This document shows positions 58,450 through 64,000 of a stretch of DNA of 64,000 nucleotides, one piece after another. Within the stretch, counting starts at the first letter, position 1; every line of letters starts with the position of its first letter. This stretch comes from Bradyrhizobium sp. B097 (GTDB taxonomy: Bacteria; Pseudomonadota; Alphaproteobacteria; Rhizobiales; Xanthobacteraceae): positions 3,964,501-4,028,500 of the forward strand of contig NZ_CP152412.1 of assembly GCF_038957035.1 (NCBI RefSeq), given 5' to 3'. The notes beneath the pieces are model-generated. The model was not told the origin of the DNA. It saw nothing but the letters and a program-made list of their open reading frames with translations, and made no database searches. Both the position numbers and the translations under genes were made by a program.

Positions 58450-59303
58450 CTCAGCGGCGCGATCTGGCGCGGCTGCGCAGGCTCGCCACCACTTGGCATG
58501 TGAGGTTGGGCGGCTGGCGGATCGTTGCGCTTGCGCTTCGAGGTCCACGCGACGATCGGGTAGGCCAGGAGCGCCAGATAGCTGGAGGGCATTGGATGAT
58601 CGACGCCAAATGTCTTGGGATTCTGCCCCTTCGGAAGGTGGGCGCTCCCGAACAGCACATCGTAGAACGAGAACAGTCCGGCGAAGTTCTTGTCCCTGGC
58701 TGCCGTCTCGCTGCTGTGGTGCCAGTGGTGAAATTCCGGCGACACCAGGATGTGACGCAGTGGTCCGTAGTTCAGGCGCACGTTGGCGTGAACCAGCCAA
58801 GTCTGCCAGAAGTAGGTGAGAAGGTAAGTGGCGATCGCTTCCGCGGAGAAACCGAGCGCGTAAAGCGGAAACAGCGCCCCGGCCTTCATGAAGATTACGT
58901 CGAGCGGGTGCTGATGAACCGCCGCGAGCCAATCCAGTTCCTCGACCGCGTGATGAACGGAATGGATTTCCCACATGGCAGGCACGACGTGCAGGATGCG
59001 GTGCGTCCAGTAGACGCCGAGGTCCGCGATCAGGATCACGATGGGCACTTGCACCAGATACGGAAGATCGCCGATCGTCTGCGTCACCGCTGCCGGCAGG
59101 ATCGACCGGTTGACCAGAGTGGCCACCGCCATGATGGCGATCACGCCGCCCACCACCAGCCACCCGTTGAGAAACAGGAAGGCCATGTCGGTCAGCAGGC
59201 CACGCCTGAGAATCTTCTGAGGCCTCGCGGCGAGCAGTCGCTCGAAAGGCACGAAGATCAAAACCACCAGCAAAAGCTGCTTCAATCCCGATAAATCGTT
59301 CAT
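58446..59303 (-). CDS. Sterol desaturase/fatty acid hydroxylase-superfamily protein
   Basis: A 285-residue membrane di-iron enzyme. Hydrophobic helices (LLVVLIFVPF; FLFLNGWLVVGGVIAIMAVA; VPIVILIADLGVYW) surround His boxes HRILH (101-105), HSVHH (114-118), H130/H132 and HHWHH (192-196), the FA_hydroxylase pattern. It oxygenates lipid-chain or sterol-like carbons at the membrane. Its stop overlaps the convergent AraC stop by four bases. Its proximity to alkB hints at a common lipid or alkane use. Confidence 0.92.
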   Translation of the reverse strand: MNDLSGLKQLLLVVLIFVPFERLLAARPQKILRRGLLTDMAFLFLNGWLVVGGVIAIMAVATLVNRSILPAAVTQTIGDLPYLVQVPIVILIADLGVYWTHRILHVVPAMWEIHSVHHAVEELDWLAAVHQHPLDVIFMKAGALFPLYALGFSAEAIATYLLTYFWQTWLVHANVRLNYGPLRHILVSPEFHHWHHSSETAARDKNFAGLFSFYDVLFGSAHLPKGQNPKTFGVDHPMPSSYLALLAYPIVAWTSKRKRNDPPAAQPHMPSGGEPAQPRQIAPLS

Positions 59304-59464
59304 TCAAAATGGCCGTTTGAAATGCCGCTAGCCTATCACCCCGGCGCCCAACAGCGTCAAGGGGAAGGGAAGCCCGAACCGCGGGAGCGTTAATCGGCCC
59401 GGTTCCATGTCGCCGAGGGGCGTCAGAAACCAGGCAAGTCCAATCGATTTGGGTGGTGCGCCAG

Positions 59465-59541
59465 TGGCGCGCTCGGAGAGATTCGAACTCCCGACCCTCG
59501 GAATCGAAATCCGATGCTCTATCCAGCTGAGCTACGAGCGC
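59465..59541 (-). tRNA. tRNA-Arg, anticodon TCG
   Basis: Read on the minus strand, a full 77-base cloverleaf including encoded CCA: acceptor GCGCTCG pairing with CGAGCGC, D-arm GCTC..GAGC, anticodon stem TCGGA/TCCGA with loop TTTCGAT giving anticodon TCG (reads CGA, Arg), T-arm GGGAG-TTCGAAT-CTCTC. No integrase or attachment duplication was seen beside it. Confidence 0.96.
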
Positions 59542-59639
59542 CGCGGGGGTCGATTATCAGACTTGGGCGGGGAGGGCCAGCAGCCTCGCGCGTCGCCGGG
59601 CGGTGTCGCGCGCTGCCCCGGCCGTTTCCCGCAAAGCCC

Positions 59640-59924
59640 TCAGAAGCAGGGATGCCGGCGACGATCCTGGCCGATATAGGCGGCCGAGCCCTGGTAGCAC
59701 TTGTTGGTCGACGGGCCGTCGTAATAGGCGAAGCTGCCGGCGGCCGGGCCCGGGCCGTAATTGTGCAGGTAGCTGATGTGGTAGGGCAGGCCCCAATGCG
59801 CGTGGTGGTGATGCCGGTGGTGGCGCGGGGTGGCCGAGAGGTCGGCCGCTGCAGCCGGGGTGAGGGCCGGGATGGTCAGGGAAACGGTCACGGCGAGGGC
59901 GGCGAAAAGCTTGGTCTTGGTCAT
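59640..59924 (-). CDS. Small secreted His-rich protein
   Basis: A 94-residue exported protein: signal peptide TKTKLFAALAVTVSLTIPAL, cleavage near AAAADL, then RHHRHHHHAHWGLPYHISYL and SFAYYDGPSTNKCYQGSAAY, ending with HPCF. The His run could bind metal; two Cys could form one disulfide. AGGAGG upstream supports ATG 59924. Such small proteins are frequent in Bradyrhizobium and have no known function. Confidence 0.85.
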   Translation of the reverse strand: MTKTKLFAALAVTVSLTIPALTPAAAADLSATPRHHRHHHHAHWGLPYHISYLHNYGPGPAAGSFAYYDGPSTNKCYQGSAAYIGQDRRRHPCF

Positions 59925-60146
59925 TGGCGGCCTCCTGGCATTCACGCTGGAATCGGCTTGCGCAGCCGGTCCAAGATCCTCTGGCGCTTCATTTAACCCG
60001 GAATCCGGCCAAAAGCTGCGGGAAATCAGCCACAGCGCGCCAAATTCCGCCTTTTTGGGGATGCTTAACGGATTGCCAACACAGTCCGGCCAGAGTCTTG
60101 CGGTCAGGTCCGCCCGGGCCGCCTCTCCCTCGGTTTAGAACATTCC

Positions 60147-60593
60147 ATGCGCATCACGCCCCTTGTCGCTTTGCTGCTCTCGGTTCTGGCGGTCACGCCA
60201 GCGGGGGCCGTTTTGCACATCACGCGCGACCATGGCGGCTATGTCGAGGAGTACAAGGCCAAGTACAAGCAGATCCGCGACCGCCGCGAGCGCGTCGTGA
60301 TCGACGGCATCTGCAATTCGGCCTGCACGCTGGTGTTCGGCATCGTGCCGCTGAACAAGATCTGCGTGACGCCGAAGGCCAGCATCGGCTTCCACCAGGC
60401 CTATTACGACAAGGCCTTCACCTTCGGCATCAAGGTCACCAGCCTCGAGGGGACCTCCGACCTGATGTCCTACTATCCGGACACGGTGAAGGACTGGATC
60501 CGCCGCAACGGCGGGCTCACCACCGAGATGAAGAAGATCAAGAACGGCGTCGATCTCTGGAAGATCGTCGATCCCTGTCCGGAAGAGTGGTAG
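60147..60593 (+). CDS. Secreted ClpP/crotonase-like protein, unknown
   Basis: A 148-residue exported protein. Signal peptide RITPLVALLLSVLAVTPAGA, then HITRDHGGYVEEYKAKYKQI and VVIDGICNSACTLVFGIVPL. The CNSACT segment resembles the Gly-x-Ser-x-Ala nucleophile turn of ClpP-like periplasmic proteases, and IGFHQAYYDKAFTFGIKV supplies a later His. The family is shared by rhizobia but undefined. Two Cys near the start (CNSAC) could form a disulfide, which would argue against a Ser protease. Role unknown. Confidence 0.75.
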   Translation: MRITPLVALLLSVLAVTPAGAVLHITRDHGGYVEEYKAKYKQIRDRRERVVIDGICNSACTLVFGIVPLNKICVTPKASIGFHQAYYDKAFTFGIKVTSLEGTSDLMSYYPDTVKDWIRRNGGLTTEMKKIKNGVDLWKIVDPCPEEW

Positions 60594-60824
60594 GCGCGGA
60601 CGCTCGCGCGCTCCGGACCTTCTTCCAGCGCGGCTTTGCCCGCTTGCCGCATGCGGCCAATGCCCGCGACCCGAAACCCTGCGGTCAGAATTCGGAGCCG
60701 GCAACACTGGCCATTCGTTTCGCTCATGATGCGTTCATCCTCATGATGCGATGGTTCCGAGCAGCGAGAGCGAGCCTCACCGCCGGAACGGACCGGCCTC
60801 AGCTCGCCCGCGCAGGAGGTTGTG

Positions 60825-60947
60825 ATGGCAACCAGGTCCAATCTTTCGAAGGCTGAACTCGCCCGCGGCGTTGCCGGCGCCGCATCAGCGTTGGTGCTGA
60901 GCGCGCTCGTCCTGTTCGTCGCCGCACATCACCTGAGCGGCGGGTAA
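60825..60947 (+). CDS. 40-residue membrane miniprotein
   Basis: A short ORF with a strong AGGAGG (60814-60819) five bases before ATG. The 40-residue product starts MATRSNLSKAELARG and continues with a hydrophobic helix GAASALVLSALVLFVAAHHL, the pattern of small single-pass membrane proteins. It is followed by GGTAA at the stop. I recognise no family; ribosome site and helix make it a fair candidate. Confidence 0.6.
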   Translation: MATRSNLSKAELARGVAGAASALVLSALVLFVAAHHLSGG

Positions 60948-60973
60948 ACCGGGCGGCGGGTCCACCAAGCCTG

Positions 60974-61105
60974 TCATGAAAACAGGAAGGTCCCGATCAG
61001 GAGGCCGGCCGCAAATGCCCAGAGTCCGAGGGTGCAGGCCGAGATGACCCGAACGAGATTGCGCAGATCCACGTCCTGCCAGCTGCTGTGGGATCGATAC
61101 GTCAA
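60974..61105 (-). CDS. Possible small membrane protein
   Basis: A 43-residue reading frame (from TTG 61105) with a C-terminal hydrophobic helix (SACTLGLWAFAAGLLIGTFL). It has a weak ribosome site (AGGGGG about 10 bases before). It converges on the 40-residue miniprotein. Low confidence; listed because the helix is good and the frame is open well upstream. Confidence 0.4.
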   Translation of the reverse strand: MTYRSHSSWQDVDLRNLVRVISACTLGLWAFAAGLLIGTFLFS

Positions 61106-61285
61106 TTGCAGGCACCCCCTGCGGCGGCCGCCTTTGCGTCCTGGTTCCGCAGCCTGTTCCCGATACGTGCCCAAATGAAGGCAACCGGTGGTGGCGCCTG
61201 ATCACGCATTTGCGAGGTGCGGCCTTAAGCGTCCGATATCGCCTTCCGGCGGCCGCAACGACGGTCCGTACCCAGGTCTCCCTGG

Positions 61286-61504
61286 CTATCTCGACCGGGG
61301 CGTCCGCTGGACACCGGCCTTGTCGTCGTTCGGTTCTACCACCTCGAATCTGGACCGGCTGAAGCGGCCTAATCCGCTGAGCTCGTAGTAACCGTCACGT
61401 TCGCTATCCCCCGTCACGTCGTAGACGCGCCCGAGCGAGAGCGTGTCCCGCTGCAACGTGTTGTCGACGCAGCGAACGCGAGAAATCCTGCCGGATTCGA
61501 CCAC
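61286..61504 (-). CDS. Small SH3/KOW-like protein, unknown
   Basis: A 72-residue soluble protein: RISRVRCVDNTLQRDTLSLG, then RVYDVTGDSERDGYYELSGL and SRSRFEVVEP. The pattern of short strands with Cys-Val-Asp-Asn, a Gly-x-Val-Tyr turn and a final RFEVVE matches small SH3-like or phage-associated domains known from rhizobia and phages. Starts with GTG at 61504. It may be accessory DNA. Confidence 0.55.
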   Translation of the reverse strand: MVESGRISRVRCVDNTLQRDTLSLGRVYDVTGDSERDGYYELSGLGRFSRSRFEVVEPNDDKAGVQRTPRSR

Positions 61505-61657
61505 GGGCCTATCCTGAATTGTTGTCTGGTTCGGTGAGGTGCCAGCTCGCAGTTTGCCATCGCGATCGCTGACCCGCTCGCACGCGGCACGTCCGATGGC
61601 TTGAAAACGCCTGTGTTGGGCGAGCGTTCCTAACTTCGGAGGCTGCGTCGGTGTGCG

Positions 61658-61783
61658 TCACGCCGCAAAGGCCGAACCGCCGCCTTGCACGATGTCGCTG
61701 AGATATTTCGCCGGCGGCTTGCCGAGCGCCTTCTTGAACGCGATGGCGGATGCCCGTCGGTTGTATGCGATGAAGCCGCGCGC
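61658..61783 (-). pseudogene. Possible fragment of an AraC-type HTH domain
   Basis: The minus strand encodes ARGFIAYNRRASAIAFKKAL followed by GKPPAKYLSDI and a stop, which looks like the C-terminal end of an AraC helix-turn-helix (the AFKKALGKPPAKYL part is typical). Upstream of it the frame does not continue as a regulator. It looks like a remnant of a lost gene, but this rests on one short segment. Confidence 0.4.
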
Positions 61784-61794
61784 TACAGAGACGC

Positions 61795-62199
61795 GTGGCA
61801 AGCAAGAGCCTGGGGAAAGTGCCGTTGAGGATATCCACCAATACGCGCATCGTGATCGGATCGACGCTTTTTGCGCTGGCGTCGAGTGCATTGCTCTATC
61901 TGGTTCCGGCAAGCCCGATCGACCGACAACTGCTGCGCGGCACCTTTCACTTTTATCAGGGGCACGCGTTTCTCGTGCCCGTCAAATACGTGGATGGCGA
62001 GATCAAGACTGCCCGGCTGTATGAAGACGATAGGCTGCTCGGCCCGGCGAATAGCACCCAGCAAGAGATCATCGACAAGGGCGCCGGCCGATTTGGACTT
62101 TACCGGGATCGCTGGGGCTATTTCGGACTGGCCTTGATGTTCTCGACAAGCGACAATACCGACCCGAACACGAACGGCAGGAAGTATCACCTCAGATGA
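61795..62199 (+). CDS. Membrane-anchored protein, unknown
   Basis: A 134-residue protein with one N-terminal hydrophobic segment (RIVIGSTLFALASSALLYLV at about 18-37) and an exported domain: GTFHFYQGHAFLVPVKYVDG, KTARLYEDDRLLGPANSTQQ, then GRFGLYRDRWGYFGLALMFS. I do not recognise it. Start uncertain: GTG 61795, GTG 61819 or TTG 61825; the last two have GGGGAAA upstream. Its base composition and short neighbours suggest an accessory region. Confidence 0.6.
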   Translation: MASKSLGKVPLRISTNTRIVIGSTLFALASSALLYLVPASPIDRQLLRGTFHFYQGHAFLVPVKYVDGEIKTARLYEDDRLLGPANSTQQEIIDKGAGRFGLYRDRWGYFGLALMFSTSDNTDPNTNGRKYHLR

Positions 62200-62240
62200 C
62201 GATCGGCGCCATGCGACGGTCGAATCGAGACCCGCGCGGG

Positions 62241-63143
62241 TCACATGAAGCCCGGATTGCGCGGCAGATACTGGCTCCAATTGCCGAATTCTCGCGACGA
62301 CATCAGCAGCATCGGACACTTGATCCGCATTCCGTGCGCCATTGCGGCATCAAGCGCCGCCTTGCTCGCACCGGGCAGGAATGCCGATATCCGTGACGCG
62401 CCGCTCCCGGCCGCCAGGTACAACGCTGTTCTCAAGGCCGGAGCGACCGCGTTCGGCTCCATGACCGCGAGCGGTCCGATATGACCACCGGCGTCCACAT
62501 AGGCATAGCCGATCCAGTCGTTTCCATCGTGGAGATTGAACCCGGTCGCCGCGCCCTCATGGAGCAGATAGCGATGATGCTTTTCGCGCGAGACACCAAG
62601 GGTCCGCTGGTCTGCCTGCGCGAGGCGGCGCAGGGTCGAGGCCTCCGGCTTGAGCGGTGTGACGTCGTATTGGGGACCGTGCAAATGACCGATCAACTGG
62701 TCGCGCGATGCACTGACACTGTAGATAGGGAATCGCGGAAGCAGTCCGTGACGGATGTAGAGCCCCTGCGATACCGTGTTGAAGCTGAAGGTGATGAGCA
62801 CCCTGTTGGACGCGCCCGATTTCCCGGCGTGCTCGATGGTCCGCTTGATCAGTTCGTTGCCGATGCTCCGCCCCTGCTGATCGGGCGACACGAACAGCTG
62901 CGCCAGAAACCACATGTCGCCGCAGACCCAGCTCCAGGCGAAGCCGAGGATCCGCTCGTTCTCCTCCGCCACCCAGAGACCATCGGGATCGTCCCTCATG
63001 CAAAACAACTGGAAATTGGGTGGAGACGACACCGCCATCGAGCCGAAGCCGTGCCGTTCCGTGAGATCGTTGATGCTGGAGACGACGAGGGCGTCGGCGA
63101 ATTCCAGATCCTGCGCGCGTGCCGGCCGGCAAGCCACTGACAT
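62241..63143 (-). CDS. Two-domain GNAT-family acetyltransferase
   Basis: A 300-residue protein with a full N-terminal GNAT domain (VACRPARAQDLEFADALVVS, LAQLFVSPDQQGRSIGNELI with QxxGxG/A motif near 98-110, GLYIRHGLLPRFPIYS) and a C-terminal second GNAT-like domain (DWIGYAYVDAGGHIGPLAV, then APALRTALYLAAGSGASRIS). The second lacks a clear acetyl-CoA loop. ACGGAG is upstream of ATG 63143. It follows the acyl-CoA dehydrogenase-like gene by 29 bases, so they are likely cotranscribed. Confidence 0.85.
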   Translation of the reverse strand: MSVACRPARAQDLEFADALVVSSINDLTERHGFGSMAVSSPPNFQLFCMRDDPDGLWVAEENERILGFAWSWVCGDMWFLAQLFVSPDQQGRSIGNELIKRTIEHAGKSGASNRVLITFSFNTVSQGLYIRHGLLPRFPIYSVSASRDQLIGHLHGPQYDVTPLKPEASTLRRLAQADQRTLGVSREKHHRYLLHEGAATGFNLHDGNDWIGYAYVDAGGHIGPLAVMEPNAVAPALRTALYLAAGSGASRISAFLPGASKAALDAAMAHGMRIKCPMLLMSSREFGNWSQYLPRNPGFM

Positions 63144-63172
63144 GGGCAACTCCGTTGGTGGCCGGATGATGG

Positions 63173-64000
63173 TCAAAACCTCGTCGTGCCGGGATCGAGC
63201 CCGAGCGCCAGCCGGCCGGCGGTGATGTAATTGTTCGGACTCATCGCGATATGCTTCGCCGCGGCGCGGACATCGCCGACCGCACGCTCCAGGGTGCAGG
63301 TCTCGAAGATGGCGACGGCGCCTGCGCTGGCGGCCAGCATCTCGGTGATGGACGTCGCAGTCTCCGCCGCATGTGCGTTGGCGATCCGAATGTCTGCGCG
63401 TGCCTCCACCAGCCGTTGGTCGCCCGTGTCGGTTGCGGCCATCAACTCGGTCATGGCATCGATCAGAAGCGCGCGGCCGGCGCGAAGCATCGCCCTGGTC
63501 CGCCCGACCGTCGCCTGAACGATCTCGCGATCGCGGAGCGCGGCCCGATTTCCGGAGCGGCCTTTGGCGAGCTCCGTGAACGAGGTCATGGCGCCGGACG
63601 CGATGCCGAGCGGCACCCCGCAGATGCTCCACGCGAACACCGATGACGGTGGCATGCGATAGAGCAGTCCGGGCTGGGTCGGTTGCAGCCCGAGAAAAGG
63701 ATGAGCGTGAGCGGCCGGCACGAAGATATCCCGCGCCTCGAAATCGCAACTGCCGGTGCCGCGCAGCCCGGATACATGCCAGTTGTCGAGGATGGTCACA
63801 TCCGCCCGCCCGAGATAGCAGCAGAGAAGCGGCGAAGCCGGATCGTCGGGCCTGACGCTGGCCAGCACCATGAAGCGCGTCGCGTGATGGGCGCCGCTGC
63901 CGAACGGCCAGCGCCCGGAAACGCGATAGCCGTCTGCGACGGCGGTTGCCGTGCCGACCGCGCCGGTCGCGCTTGCGACAAAGGCGCGCGGGTCGGCATA
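63173..64000 (-). CDS. Acyl-CoA dehydrogenase-family flavoprotein, partial at window edge
   Basis: Only the C-terminal 275 residues lie in the window; the frame is open to the right edge. The middle beta domain reads VSGRWPFGSGAHHATRFMVL and DVTILDNWHVSGLRGTGSCD, and the C-terminal helical domain ASGAMTSFTELAKGRSGNRA and MLRAGRALLIDAMTELMAAT. This is the type 2 C-terminal domain of group D flavin monooxygenases (HsaA/HpaB-like) and acyl-CoA dehydrogenases. Either a hydroxylase using reduced flavin or a dehydrogenase. It is upstream of the double GNAT gene. Confidence 0.85.
   Translation of the reverse strand, partial: YADPRAFVASATGAVGTATAVADGYRVSGRWPFGSGAHHATRFMVLASVRPDDPASPLLCCYLGRADVTILDNWHVSGLRGTGSCDFEARDIFVPAAHAHPFLGLQPTQPGLLYRMPPSSVFAWSICGVPLGIASGAMTSFTELAKGRSGNRAALRDREIVQATVGRTRAMLRAGRALLIDAMTELMAATDTGDQRLVEARADIRIANAHAAETATSITEMLAASAGAVAIFETCTLERAVGDVRAAAKHIAMSPNNYITAGRLALGLDPGTTRF

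Noticed and set aside
59465..59541. tRNA-Arg as phage or island attachment site
   Set aside because: No integrase gene, no duplicated tRNA 3' end and no phage genes nearby. The accessory-looking patch is on the 5' side of the tRNA, about 1 kb away.

Overview
The window is high-GC, gene-dense chromosomal DNA from an alphaproteobacterium, most likely Bradyrhizobium or a close relative in the Nitrobacteraceae. This is inferred from gene content: ATP12-type chaperone, propionyl-CoA carboxylase beta chain, single-chain indolepyruvate ferredoxin oxidoreductase, GCG_CRPN and His-rich small exported proteins, and a flagellar FliK with a stand-alone FlhB-tail protein. The many short dispersed palindromic repeats between genes point the same way. 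No database search was possible, so all family names come from motif reading.

Layout. 0-8.4 kb: pseudouridine synthase, exported amidohydrolase, exported metallo-beta-lactamase-fold hydrolase, GNAT acetyltransferase, and a translationally coupled minus-strand pair (multicopper oxidase, then phospholipase C-like phosphoesterase). 8.9-12.5 kb: a 1181-residue autotransporter with eight Ig-like repeats. 12.6-16.8 kb: DUF3828-like protein, ATP12 chaperone, fliK plus an flhB-tail gene, and a class D beta-lactamase broken by one frameshift. 16.9-24.6 kb: MocR regulator divergent from an EamA exporter, PAS_5-PilZ protein, DUF4260 membrane protein, pccB, a structured repeated element, cupin, and two small exported proteins sharing a bidirectional terminator. 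25-28.6 kb: ArsR-type regulator divergent from a NIPSNAP / ABM monooxygenase / PEP-mutase-like set, a proline-rich membrane protein and a UPF0126 membrane protein. 28.6-39.9 kb: cytochrome c divergent from a plus-strand run with indolepyruvate ferredoxin oxidoreductase, thiolase, DUF35 protein, MaoC hydratase, SDR dehydrogenase, DapA-like lyase and NUDIX hydrolase. 40-46.2 kb: alpha/beta hydrolase, EamA transporter, orphan PAS-PAS histidine kinase and a Tat-exported SMP-30-like hydrolase. 46.3-54.8 kb: GrlR-like protein, VOC protein, several small exported or membrane proteins, FolD, a MaoC-like protein, zinc-ribbon protein, a (CA)10 tract, a Myb/SANT-like protein, a frameshifted methyltransferase and an HxlR regulator. 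54.9-59.3 kb: yellow/royal-jelly-like secreted protein, alkane monooxygenase AlkB divergent from its probable AraC regulator, and a fatty acid hydroxylase-family protein. 59.4-64 kb: tRNA-Arg(TCG), small exported proteins, gene remnants, a two-domain acetyltransferase and the C-terminal part of an acyl-CoA dehydrogenase-like flavoprotein that runs off the right edge.

How genes may work together. The thiolase, DUF35, MaoC and SDR genes supply the activities of a beta-oxidation spiral and look like a bacterial, unfused counterpart of the peroxisomal MFE-2 / SCP-x enzymes. The upstream ferredoxin oxidoreductase could feed it acyl-CoA made from 2-oxoacids. AlkB and the neighbouring fatty acid hydroxylase-family protein point to oxidation of alkyl chains. 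FliK and the FlhB-tail protein both belong to control of flagellar export substrate switching. No phage, plasmid, transposase or CRISPR signature was seen. Accessory character is weak and confined to the 60.6-62.2 kb patch of small genes and remnants.
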